Assembly: GCA_024743115.1 (NCBI GenBank)
Contig: JANSXC010000003.1
Location: 1 to 64,000 of the forward strand
Source: a bacterium
GTDB taxonomy: Bacteria > Planctomycetota > UBA1135 > UBA2386
Direction of reading: 5' to 3'
DNA: 64,000 bases
Under the pieces are notes generated by a model. It saw only the letters and a list, made by a program, of their open reading frames with translations. It made no database searches and was not told the origin of the DNA. Below are positions 52,995 to 61,606 of this stretch, piece after piece (the first letter of the stretch is position 1; every line of letters begins with the position of its first letter). The position numbers and the translations under genes are program-made.

Positions 52995-54728
52995 TCAGAT
53001 CGCGTACAGCTTCGTCAGATCGACCACGGGTAACCGATCGCGCAGCTCCTTGCAGCGCGACGCCATGCGCAACGCCGCAGCATCGTGCGGCAGCGATTCG
53101 AACGCGTGCCGGCTCGCAACGAGCACGGCCTTGGTGCGCGCCCTCGATAGTGCGACGTTGAGACGGTTGATCGAGAGATGAAACGCCCCACGCCGCGAGT
53201 TGGCGTCGGGATCACCCGCCGTCAGAGACACGACCACGACCTCGCGTTCCTGGCCTTGGATCCGTTCGACGGTGTCGACGGTGATGAGTTCGCCCTGCGG
53301 CAGCCCCTTGTTCTGGATCGCGGATCGGAGCATGCGAACCTGCGCGCGGAACGGCGCGATCACGGCGACCTGCTCGGGGGGCACACCGTGCTGTCGCACG
53401 ACGTCTTCGACGACGTCGGCGACCGCATTCGCTTCCTCGGTCGAACGCTGACCCGGCTGACGGTGATCGATGCGCAGCCAGACCACGGGCAGATCGGGCG
53501 TGAGAACCTCGTCGAGCCGTCCACCGGCAACGAACGGCATGCGACGCTCGGCCGCGCAATCCGAAGGTCGCAGGGCACCCTCGTAGAACGCACCACTGAC
53601 GACGTCGCAGACGCCCGTGTTGAGACGGTAGCTCGTATCGAGCATCTGCGAGCCGTAGAGCCGATGCAGGTGTTCGAAGATCGAGTTCGCCGCCTGCGGA
53701 TCCGCGCGATCACTCGTGACGACGGGCGGCAGTTGCTGGTGGTCGCCGAAGAACAGCCAGCGCTGGGCGCGCAACATCCCGGGCAACGCATGCGGGATGG
53801 GCATCTGCCCGGCCTCATCGAAGACCGTGTAGTGGAACCGCTCACGATCGTGCAGCTTGCCGAGCTGGTAGCACGTCGAACCGACGACGACACCACGCTT
53901 GGGCAGGTTGACGCGACGCGCATCGGCGAGCGACACGCCGGCATCGCGTAGCCGCTGACGGCCATCGGACGAGGACGATTCGAGTTTGATGACCTCCAGG
54001 TCGCTCGCCAGGCCACGGATCGCGAGCAGCGCGTTGTCGACCGCACGATGCGTGTAGGCGCACACCGCGATGCGACAGCCCGCCCGCGCCAGCATCACGG
54101 CGACCTGCGCGAGCAACCGCGTCTTGCCGGTCCCGGGCGGCCCCTGGACGAGCGCGAGGCTCTCCGTGCCGATCGCCAGCGCACCGGCCTCGATCTGCGA
54201 ATCGTTGAGCTCCGTCTCGGTGAGCGCCTTGCGCGCTCGTTCACGGCGGCCCTCGTCGAAACCGACTTCGTGCTTGCCGCGCAGAACGTTCGCCACGAGG
54301 TCGGACTCGAACGCCGCGCGCACGGCATCGCGCAACCGGCCCTGCAGACTGAGCGGCCGCCGATCGATGACGAACTCGTTGCCCGGCTCGAGGTCACAGA
54401 CCACATCCCGCAAGAACGGATCGCGCTCTAGTCGCAGCTCGCCCTTCTTGGCATCGAAGTCGCCGTAGACCAACGCCACGCCGCCCTCGAGGTCGAGCCC
54501 GTCGCCGACGATGACCGTGTCGCCCGACCGGAACTTCGACGCGTTGTCGGTCACGCCGAAGCGATGCTGACCACCCTGCTCCCCGAGGTACTTGGCGTCG
54601 CGAATGCACTCGCCCTCGACCACACGCGCATCGACCGGCTGCGAACGCAACTCGCGCAGAGCCCGGCGCTCACCCTGCTCTTCGCGAGCCAGGAATCGGA
54701 GCAGACGTTCTTCGAGTGACAGATCCAC
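52995..54728 (-). CDS. Superfamily I DNA/RNA helicase, UPF1/IGHMBP2-like
   Basis: A 577-aa SF1B helicase of the AAA_11/AAA_12 (Upf1-like) group. Motifs: Q-like NDSQIEAGALA, I GPPGTGKTRLLAQVA, Ia CAYTHRAVDNALL, II FDEAGQM (DEAG), III FFGDHQQLPPVV, IV-like MLDTSYRLN, V DTVERIQGQEREVVVVSL, VI NVALSRARTKAVLV. An N-terminal ~170-residue beta-rich region resembles the 1B/stalk accessory part of Upf1 relatives. GTG start. Likely unwinds DNA or RNA 5' to 3'; the pathway is not clear. Confidence 0.87.
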   Translation of the reverse strand: MDLSLEERLLRFLAREEQGERRALRELRSQPVDARVVEGECIRDAKYLGEQGGQHRFGVTDNASKFRSGDTVIVGDGLDLEGGVALVYGDFDAKKGELRLERDPFLRDVVCDLEPGNEFVIDRRPLSLQGRLRDAVRAAFESDLVANVLRGKHEVGFDEGRRERARKALTETELNDSQIEAGALAIGTESLALVQGPPGTGKTRLLAQVAVMLARAGCRIAVCAYTHRAVDNALLAIRGLASDLEVIKLESSSSDGRQRLRDAGVSLADARRVNLPKRGVVVGSTCYQLGKLHDRERFHYTVFDEAGQMPIPHALPGMLRAQRWLFFGDHQQLPPVVTSDRADPQAANSIFEHLHRLYGSQMLDTSYRLNTGVCDVVSGAFYEGALRPSDCAAERRMPFVAGGRLDEVLTPDLPVVWLRIDHRQPGQRSTEEANAVADVVEDVVRQHGVPPEQVAVIAPFRAQVRMLRSAIQNKGLPQGELITVDTVERIQGQEREVVVVSLTAGDPDANSRRGAFHLSINRLNVALSRARTKAVLVASRHAFESLPHDAAALRMASRCKELRDRLPVVDLTKLYAI

Positions 54729-54772
54729 GCGGGCAGGTCCCGCGCGCGATCATCGGGTTCACGCCGGCGCGA

Positions 54773-56350
54773 TCAAGGCTTCCGGATCACCCGCAGATCG
54801 TCGCGAACCTGCCAGTGCGCTTCTTCACCCTGGTTGCGCGTCACGAACCGATACGGCACGCCGGTCACGAGGTCGCGGCGGTCGGCGCCGCCGAAGGGCA
54901 CGAACACGTAGGCGTGGCCCTCGGGGCGATACCAACGCACGAGCTTCTCGAAGCCGACCCCGAGCGTCGGATGGCCATCCGCAACCAAGAACACGCGCTG
55001 GTCCGATGCGTCCATGAAGCGCCCCAGATCCTGGTTGTTGCTGGCTCCCTCCACGCGGGCGGCGAGGCCGAAGTGCCCTTTCTTCGCCGCCCACTCGCGG
55101 ACGAAATCGGGCGCGTCCGGGCTGTCACAGAACACCGCATCGGTGACCTCCATCTCGGTCAGGATCGGCGCGTCGGGCTTCACCTCGCTGTGCACCCCGA
55201 ACTCATCACGCAAGGCGATCGTGGAATACGGGTTTGCGTAGCCGAACACGTCGTCATAGCGCCGCAGCGTCTGTCGCTTGCCGATGGTCGCGGGCATGTT
55301 CGCTTCCGACCAGTCCGAGAACGTCGCGACGTGGATCATCAGACCGAACATGCCAGGATCACGGATGTCCTGGCCGAGGCGGTCGTAGTTGAGACGGCGC
55401 CAGCGCCCGTCGACGAACACCTCGTTGAACGTGTGCGACGCCCACGAATCCTTGATCTTCTCGATCGCCGCAACCGTGTCGCGGCGCAGCGCGCGATGCT
55501 TCAGCCCGCGCCGCAGCATCTTCAACTCGGTCGGGTCGTTGCTGTCGACGATCGGGACACACAGCACGATGCGCGTCGGGATACCGAGCGCGCGCAGACA
55601 ACCGTTGAGGTAGGTCGCCGATGACGAGCAGCTGCCGCGCACCTTCTGCTCGAACATGCCGCGCGCCAGGATGTCGCGCTGCCACTGGCGTTCGAGTTCC
55701 TCCGGCGACTTCGCTACCACGGCTTCGAGATCGCTCGGGATGAACGGCCGCCCGCGCTTGTCGAACGCGGTGACGAACGTCGTGAAGCTGTCGTTGTACT
55801 TGGCGCGCTGGCACAGCCACTTCGACGCTCGTTCGACGAGTTGTTTGTCCGACAACTTGCCCGGCACGATTCCGTCTGCGACGAGCGCGGTCCAAAGTTC
55901 ACGACGCATCTTCGAGTTCCAGTTCGCCGCCGGGCCGGAGCGCGTCCACTCACCCAACTTCCGCGCGGCCTTCTGCCACTTCGCATCCTCGCCGATCGCC
56001 TCGGCGACGGTGTTGAACGGATAGAGCACGACCTCCAACTCGACGTGGTCGGCAGTCTCGTCGAGCACCCGCACGTCCTGGTAGTCGTCGTTGAGGTAGT
56101 CGGGCGTCACCGGCCGCATCACCTGAACGACGACTCGCACCGTGTACTGATACTCGCGCCGCTCCCGCCACTCCCCATCGGGCACACCATCACCATCGGT
56201 GTCGGCCTTCGTCGGGTCGGTCCGATACTTGTGGACCTCGTGAAAGTCGGACACGCGATCGCGATCACGGTCCTTCGCCGCCTGCGCCATCGCTGGCAGG
56301 CAGAAGAGAACGGGCAACAGGAAGGCGATCACCGGACAGGTAGCGCGCAT
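54773..56350 (-). CDS. Secreted transglutaminase-like (papain fold) protein with Ca-binding repeat
   Basis: A 525-aa exported protein (signal VIAFLLPVLFCLPAMAQA). Mature N-terminus has thrombospondin-3-like calcium repeats DRDRDRVSDFHEV and DTDGDGVPDG. A helical region (VAEAIGEDAKWQKAARKLGE) precedes the transglutaminase core: catalytic Cys in RGSCSSSATYLNGCLRALGI, His in SHTFNEVFVDGRWRRLN and Asp in the following NYDRLG. The remainder is beta-rich. Might be a protease, cross-linking enzyme or cyclase; the catalytic triad looks intact. Confidence 0.8.
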   Translation of the reverse strand: MRATCPVIAFLLPVLFCLPAMAQAAKDRDRDRVSDFHEVHKYRTDPTKADTDGDGVPDGEWRERREYQYTVRVVVQVMRPVTPDYLNDDYQDVRVLDETADHVELEVVLYPFNTVAEAIGEDAKWQKAARKLGEWTRSGPAANWNSKMRRELWTALVADGIVPGKLSDKQLVERASKWLCQRAKYNDSFTTFVTAFDKRGRPFIPSDLEAVVAKSPEELERQWQRDILARGMFEQKVRGSCSSSATYLNGCLRALGIPTRIVLCVPIVDSNDPTELKMLRRGLKHRALRRDTVAAIEKIKDSWASHTFNEVFVDGRWRRLNYDRLGQDIRDPGMFGLMIHVATFSDWSEANMPATIGKRQTLRRYDDVFGYANPYSTIALRDEFGVHSEVKPDAPILTEMEVTDAVFCDSPDAPDFVREWAAKKGHFGLAARVEGASNNQDLGRFMDASDQRVFLVADGHPTLGVGFEKLVRWYRPEGHAYVFVPFGGADRRDLVTGVPYRFVTRNQGEEAHWQVRDDLRVIRKP

Positions 56351-56367
56351 CTGCGCACAATACCCGA

Positions 56368-57705
56368 CTACTTCTTGCGGCGGCGATAACGCCAGCGCGG
56401 CTCGACGAGTTCGCCGTTCCAGGCGTCGAAGGTTTCCTGCAGCGCGGCGACCCGTTCGGGCTCGGCCGCCGCAACGTCCTGCTGCTCCGACAGATCGGCC
56501 ACGAGGTCGTAGAGCTGAGGCGGCGACCCGCTGCCGGCCGTGAGCAGCTTCCAACGGCCCTGGCGAATCGCCCACTTATCACCATGGCGCCAGAACAGCG
56601 CGCGCTCCTGCGGCTCGCGTTCGCCGATCAACAGCGGCACAAGATCGATGCCGTCGAGCGGGCGTTCGACCGGCGCCGAAACGCCCGCCATCGCGAGCGC
56701 CGTTGCCGCGATATCGAGCGCGATGACGGGTTCGTTCCACACCTTGCCGGCCGGCAGCCGCGCGGGCCATTGCACGAGGAACGGCACCCGAATCCCACCC
56801 TCGAACACCTGGCCCTTGCGACCGCGGAGCGGCGCATTGCTCGACGCGTTGTTGGTAGCGCCGCCGTTGTCATTGACGAAAAACAGCAGCGTGTCGTCGA
56901 GCATGCCGGCAGCGGTCAACGCATCGAGAATGCGTCCGACTGCGCGATCCAACGCGCGCGTCATCGCGATCAGCTTGCGGCGCTTCGGCGAACCTTCCGC
57001 GCCCTCGAGGTCCGCGGGCAACGCATGCATCGGCGTATGCACCGCGTTGAACGCGACGTAGAGCAGCAGCGGGCGTTCATCGTCGTGACCCGCGATGTAC
57101 TCGGCCGTCCGCGCCGCGAGTTCATCGGTCATGTAGTCGAACTTCTCGGGCTGCACCTCGCGACCTTTGAGCAGGCGATTGAGGCGGGTCGGCTTGTCCA
57201 ACGGAAAGAACGACCGCGCGCCCTGCAAAAATCCGAAGTAGTCGTCGAAGCCGCGCGAGAGCGGATGGAACTTGTCGGCATAGCCGAGATGCCACTTACC
57301 GAGTGCAATCGTGCGGTAGCCGGACTTGCGCAAGTGGTCTGCGATCGTGACCTCCTCGACCGGCAGGCCGTTCTCTTCACTGAAACGCGGCGGGATGTTG
57401 AGCTCGTGCCCGAAACGCTGCTGGTAGCGCCCCGTCACGAGTCCTGCGCGGGTCGGACTGCAGACAGCGCCCGAGACGTAGCCTGCCGCGAAGCGCACAC
57501 CGTTCTCGGCGATCGAATCGATGCGCGGCGTCGCCACGTCCTTTGCGCCGTGGATCGAGAAGTCCGCGTAGCCGGCATCGTCGCTGACCAGAATCACGAC
57601 GTGGGGCTGCCGCCGCCCGCCGTCCTGCCCGACTTGCCCTGGGGCCAGGACCGCGGTCGCCACGACACCTGCAATCAACCACACCAGCAGAACAAGAGTT
57701 CGCAT
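56368..57705 (-). CDS. Secreted sulfatase (type I, formylglycine-dependent)
   Basis: A 445-aa exported sulfatase. Signal peptide with VWLIAGVVATAVLAPGQ. The formylglycine sequence CSPTRAGLVTGR (C-x-P-x-R) follows the metal-binding ILVSDDAGYADFSIHG; later GKWHLGYADKFHPLSRGF, VAFNAVHTPMHA, FVNDNGGATNN (metal Asp/Asn) and GRKGQVFEGGIRVP complete the family set. The ATG at 57705 overlaps the nuclease gene stop (TGATG). Activation needs an anaerobic or aerobic sulfatase-maturating enzyme elsewhere. Likely removes sulfate from marine or host glycans; sulfatase abundance is typical of Planctomycetota. Confidence 0.88.
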   Translation of the reverse strand: MRTLVLLVWLIAGVVATAVLAPGQVGQDGGRRQPHVVILVSDDAGYADFSIHGAKDVATPRIDSIAENGVRFAAGYVSGAVCSPTRAGLVTGRYQQRFGHELNIPPRFSEENGLPVEEVTIADHLRKSGYRTIALGKWHLGYADKFHPLSRGFDDYFGFLQGARSFFPLDKPTRLNRLLKGREVQPEKFDYMTDELAARTAEYIAGHDDERPLLLYVAFNAVHTPMHALPADLEGAEGSPKRRKLIAMTRALDRAVGRILDALTAAGMLDDTLLFFVNDNGGATNNASSNAPLRGRKGQVFEGGIRVPFLVQWPARLPAGKVWNEPVIALDIAATALAMAGVSAPVERPLDGIDLVPLLIGEREPQERALFWRHGDKWAIRQGRWKLLTAGSGSPPQLYDLVADLSEQQDVAAAEPERVAALQETFDAWNGELVEPRWRYRRRKK

Positions 57706-59123
57706 CACGCCTGGGCCTCCGCCCCCTTCACGTCAATCACGGCATCCACCGCGAGGTTCTCACCCTCCGGCGGCTCGACGAGCTCGGCCCGCAGTTGTGC
57801 GAGATCCTCGAGGTCGGCCTGGAGCTTGGCGCGCATGCGTTCGATGCCATCGGGCAACGACGCCCAGATCGCCGCCGCGCCGGCATGACCCGCACGCCTT
57901 GGATCGCGCCCGAGCCCGAGCCGCACGAAGTCTTCGAGCCCGAACACCGGCCCCGGATAGATCGCCGCGTGATTCAGCCGCGTCCGCAGATCCACGAAGC
58001 GCGCCTCGAACGCGGTGCCGGCCTCGCGCTCGAATGCCTGGGTCTCGTACCAGCGCGGTAGCTGCGCCCCGAAATGCATGACGGGTGCCCGCGGCGGCAC
58101 GCCCGCAACGAGTTCTTGGAACGCATCCCACTCGTCCTCGGCCCGCTCGACTCGCACGAACCGGAACTCGCCATCCGGGCTCGCCGGCCGCATGAGACCG
58201 AACGCGAGCATGCGATCGGCAAACGGATCCGCGAGCGCGTGCACGATCGCTCCGCGCGCCAACGCAGCACCCCGCGGCCGCGCCTCGACGACGGGCTTGC
58301 CGAGCAGTCGAGTCTGCGCCGCGCGTCGCAACCGGCGCACGAGGGCACTGTCGAGGTGTCCACGTTGGCGTTGGCCCGTGGGCTGGAACACGGCCAGGTC
58401 TTCGACGGTCTTGCAGCCGAGCTCCGCGAGAATCGCCTGTGCGCCGCGGCTCATCCCCTGCACGAGCGACAGGTCATCGCGGCCGTCGAGCTCGGGCAGA
58501 CAGCGATGGTTGTGGTAGCACCCCGAACAGCCCCACTGCAGGAACGGCTGCGCGCCATCCATCTCGTCCCGCAGCGCCCGCAAGCCAGACACGACCTCGC
58601 GCGCCGCCGCGTCGTAATCCGCGATTCGAAATCGTTCTTCCCGCCCGTCCTTGAGCACGAGTGCGCCGTACTCGGGCACCCGCTCCTGAACCTCGGCAAG
58701 CAGCTGCGTGTAGAACACGACCTGCAGGATCTGGTCGCCGCGCGAATGACCGGACGTCTTGACGTCGACGACTTCGTAGTGGTGATCGCCGAGCGCGGAT
58801 TCGCCGGGCAGCTTGCGCAGCAGGTCGGGTAGGCCGAGGCGGTCTTCGACCATGAGCACGCCCTGATGGATCATCCAGTCGCCGTCGCGCAGCATCGCGA
58901 GCGTGGCGGCGGCGCCCGCTTCGAAATCACGCTCCGGATAGACGGGCGCGGGCACACCGAGCGCCGCGACGTACTCGTCCTCGAAGTCGCGACCGCGTTT
59001 GGCCGCGAACTCCTCCCACTCGGTGGCGGGCCGCCGCTCCTTGCGCGACAGATGGAGATCGAGCGCCGCAAGACGCGGACACTTCACGTAGCTGTAGACG
59101 TGGGTGCCAGTAATGCGCCGCAT
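57705..59123 (-). CDS. TM0106-family RecB/Cas4-like nuclease
   Basis: A 472-aa PD-(D/E)XK nuclease. The ATG at 59123 yields MRRITGTHVYSYVKCPRLAAL; this first Cys and the later GCSGCYHNHRC suit a four-Cys Fe-S cluster as in Cas4/AddB. Catalytic elements are the acidic EDEYV/YPER area and VVDVKTSGHSRGDQILQV with FYTQLL (motif QxxxY). A C-terminal RNase-H-like/SBDS-style domain contains VMHFGAQLPRWYETQA and FVDLRTRLNHAAIYPG (motif of the TM0106 group). No cas genes or CRISPR are present, so a house-keeping DNA-processing role is likelier than adaptation. Confidence 0.83.
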   Translation of the reverse strand: MRRITGTHVYSYVKCPRLAALDLHLSRKERRPATEWEEFAAKRGRDFEDEYVAALGVPAPVYPERDFEAGAAATLAMLRDGDWMIHQGVLMVEDRLGLPDLLRKLPGESALGDHHYEVVDVKTSGHSRGDQILQVVFYTQLLAEVQERVPEYGALVLKDGREERFRIADYDAAAREVVSGLRALRDEMDGAQPFLQWGCSGCYHNHRCLPELDGRDDLSLVQGMSRGAQAILAELGCKTVEDLAVFQPTGQRQRGHLDSALVRRLRRAAQTRLLGKPVVEARPRGAALARGAIVHALADPFADRMLAFGLMRPASPDGEFRFVRVERAEDEWDAFQELVAGVPPRAPVMHFGAQLPRWYETQAFEREAGTAFEARFVDLRTRLNHAAIYPGPVFGLEDFVRLGLGRDPRRAGHAGAAAIWASLPDGIERMRAKLQADLEDLAQLRAELVEPPEGENLAVDAVIDVKGAEAQA

Positions 59124-59198
59124 GACGTCGAACGTAGCCCGCACCGCAGCCGACCACGAGCAGAGACGCAAGAATGCCGCGCCGGACAATCGGCACGC

Positions 59199-61178
59199 TC
59201 ACACCGGCACGATGCGCACGAGGCAATCGAGATACGCCGCGCCGAGACCGAGATCGGTCGCGCGCGCCGCGATCAGCGCGTTGGCACTCTGACCAGCGCA
59301 GTGATGCCCGCCCTTGGGCATGATCGCGGTGTCCCGACGTTGTCGTTCGTCGAGCCGTAGTTCCGCCTCGATCGTCCCGGTCGGGCTCTCGACGCGCACG
59401 ACGGCGCCATCGTCGAAACCCGGCACTGCAGCGGGATGCACGGCTACCCACGTCCGCGAACCGAGCCCCTTGCCAGCCCACTGCGACGCCTGGCTCTTCT
59501 CCGTCGAATTCGAGAACAACCATAACGGCTCACTGGCGCCCGGCTGCGCTGCCGTCGCCGTCACCTCGGGCTCGGGCGACATCGCCGTGATGAGTTGCAC
59601 CTTGCCATTCGGGGTCTGGACCTTGCCCGACTCGAACAGCTGCTTGTCGGCGACCGGACTTCGCACCGCGGCAGCCTGCGGCGCGCCGCCGTGGCCATCC
59701 CCCCCGCCGCCACGCAGGTCGTCGAGCGACGCGCCACGATCCGCGACTTCACGCAGTGCCGCGCGTTTGAGATCGTCGATCGTATCGCGCGGATACTCGG
59801 CGAGGCCGACCCGATCCGCGAGCTGCTGGAAGATCGTGATCTCGTGCCGGACCTCCGGCGGCGCCGCGACCACGGGCCTGGACTCGCCGAGCCAGTGATG
59901 GCCGTACGAGCCGAGCAGGTCGTCGTCCTCGAGCATGGTCGGCACGGGCAGGACGACGTCCGCGAGTTCGGCGGTCTCGGTCCGAAAGCAGTCCGCCACG
60001 ACCACGAACTCGGTCTGCTCGATCGCCCGCTTCACCGTCGCCGAATCGGGCAACATCGCGACCGGGTTGCCCGCGGTCACCCAGAGCGCCCGCACCGGCG
60101 GATCCTGAGCCGCGAGCAGATCGGCGCCGAGCAGGGGTTCGCGGATCGTGCGCGGATGATCGACGGAAACGTCGCTGAACGGCGCGAATGCCCGCCGGCG
60201 CGCGAAGTAGAACGACACCCCACCACCCGAACGGAACAGGTTGCCCGAGATCGCGCACAGAGCATCCAGCGCGCGCACGATCGCGCCGCCGCGCTGCCGC
60301 CGCTGCATGCCCCAGCCCACGAGGATCGCGGTCGGACCGCTGGCGAACTCGGCCGCGAGCTCCCGGAGATCGGCTGCCGTGACGTCCGCGAGCCGGGCCC
60401 ATGCCGCGACGTCACGCGACTCGACGAGCGCGCGGTAGCCGGGCAAACCGTCGCAGAACTCCGCCGCAGCCGGATCGACCGCCCCGTCGTCGAAGAGGAC
60501 CCGCGCGATCCCGAGCGCCAGCTCGAGGTCCCGACCGGGCGCCGGCATCAAGCGGCGAGCCGCGAGCGGCGAACTCTTGTGATGCACAGGATCGACCAGC
60601 CATAGCCGCGCCCCACCGGCTGCCGCGCGCTTGAGCACGGGCACGAGATGGACGTTGCTCACGGCAGGGTTCTTGCCCCACAACACGATGCTCCGACTCT
60701 GGAGCAGATCGAACAGGTCGTTGCTGTCGCTGGTACCGAGATCGTGCAGCTGCGCGGCCTCACCCGCGCCGGAGCAGATGTCGCCGATCTTCGTCGTGCA
60801 GGGCCCGAACCGATCGAAGAACAGATCGGTCAGCTGCTTGAGGATCCCGAGCGAACCGCCGGAGCGGTAGTGGAAGATCGCTGCGGGACCCGATTCGGCG
60901 CGGATCGCGACCAGCCGCTCGGCGATGTGAGCGAGCGCGGTGTCCCAGTCGACCGGCGTGAGCTCGCCGTTCCGGCGCACCAGCGGGCGCTCGACGCGTC
61001 GGTCGGAAGCCGCGAGCTCGGGAAATCGGCTCGTCCGGTAGCACAGGAAACCGCGGGTGACCGGATGCTCGGGATCGCCGCGCAGAGCTGTGATCCGGCC
61101 ATCCTCGACGGTCGCAAGGATCGCGCAGGCATCGGGGCAGTCCCGACTGCAGGTGGTCCGATGTTCGGTCTTGGTCAT
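59199..61178 (-). CDS. Molybdopterin oxidoreductase (formate-dehydrogenase/NasA-like catalytic subunit)
   Basis: A 659-aa molybdopterin enzyme of the DMSO-reductase family. The N-terminal TTCSRDCPDAC with GFLCYR provides the [4Fe-4S] cysteines. MGD-binding parts include FHYRSGGSLGILKQ, IVLWGKNPAVSNVH, ALWVTAGNPVAMLPDS and ADVVLPVPTMLEDDDLL, and the C-terminal domain has VAVHPAAVPGFDDGAVV. A Gly/His-rich insert (RGGGGDGHGGAPQ) interrupts the region before VQTPNGKVQL. No Tat signal is visible from the ATG at 61178, so it is probably cytoplasmic. No electron-transfer subunit neighbours it; the substrate is open. The residue after the MGD motif that would ligate Mo (SeCys/Cys/Ser) is not certain by eye. 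Confidence 0.82.
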   Translation of the reverse strand: MTKTEHRTTCSRDCPDACAILATVEDGRITALRGDPEHPVTRGFLCYRTSRFPELAASDRRVERPLVRRNGELTPVDWDTALAHIAERLVAIRAESGPAAIFHYRSGGSLGILKQLTDLFFDRFGPCTTKIGDICSGAGEAAQLHDLGTSDSNDLFDLLQSRSIVLWGKNPAVSNVHLVPVLKRAAAGGARLWLVDPVHHKSSPLAARRLMPAPGRDLELALGIARVLFDDGAVDPAAAEFCDGLPGYRALVESRDVAAWARLADVTAADLRELAAEFASGPTAILVGWGMQRRQRGGAIVRALDALCAISGNLFRSGGGVSFYFARRRAFAPFSDVSVDHPRTIREPLLGADLLAAQDPPVRALWVTAGNPVAMLPDSATVKRAIEQTEFVVVADCFRTETAELADVVLPVPTMLEDDDLLGSYGHHWLGESRPVVAAPPEVRHEITIFQQLADRVGLAEYPRDTIDDLKRAALREVADRGASLDDLRGGGGDGHGGAPQAAAVRSPVADKQLFESGKVQTPNGKVQLITAMSPEPEVTATAAQPGASEPLWLFSNSTEKSQASQWAGKGLGSRTWVAVHPAAVPGFDDGAVVRVESPTGTIEAELRLDERQRRDTAIMPKGGHHCAGQSANALIAARATDLGLGAAYLDCLVRIVPV

Positions 61179-61606
61179 GGGCGCTCCGGCCGGGGCCTGG
61201 TCGTGACCCGGCAGCGTGCGCAACTCTAGCTATTCCAGAGAAATACGGCCAGAAGCAACCACTCACGGAGGGCCAACACACGCCCCAGGCCCACTCCGCC
61301 CGAGACCTCGGGGCCTGCCTCTGAATCCCGACTCTGCAGACTTCTCCACACTCGGTCGATCCCACAGATCACTGTGCTGGAATGGCTTGGCTCATCCCTT
61401 GACGCATTCTCCACAACCCTAACAAACGTTCGGTGCCATGGGATGTTTCCTGCGATTCCCGTTTGACCGCATTCCTACGCTGTGTTCCCCTCCCGCGGAA
61501 GTCACCTTCCGAGCACGCCGCCGCTTTACGTCGAAACCAAGAACAGACACCAGGCGGCGCGCAGAGATGGGTAGACCGAACATCCCGATTAGGGAGGAGA
61601 CCTGAC
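61179..61606 (+). promoter_or_regulatory. Long leader/promoter region of the porin gene
   Basis: 428 bases between divergent genes, more A/T-rich than average. A TTGACG at 61399-61404 with TAACAA about 15 bases later is a possible promoter. CACAG...CTGTG (61363-61376) is an operator-like inverted repeat just upstream. A strong ribosome-binding site AGGGAGGAG precedes the porin ATG. The long 5' leader suggests post-transcriptional control, common for abundant outer-membrane proteins. No structured riboswitch could be identified by eye. Confidence 0.4.

Noticed and set aside
57705..59123. Cas4 of a CRISPR system
   Set aside because: Protein is about twice Cas4 length, has a second C-terminal domain of the TM0106 family, and lacks cas neighbours.
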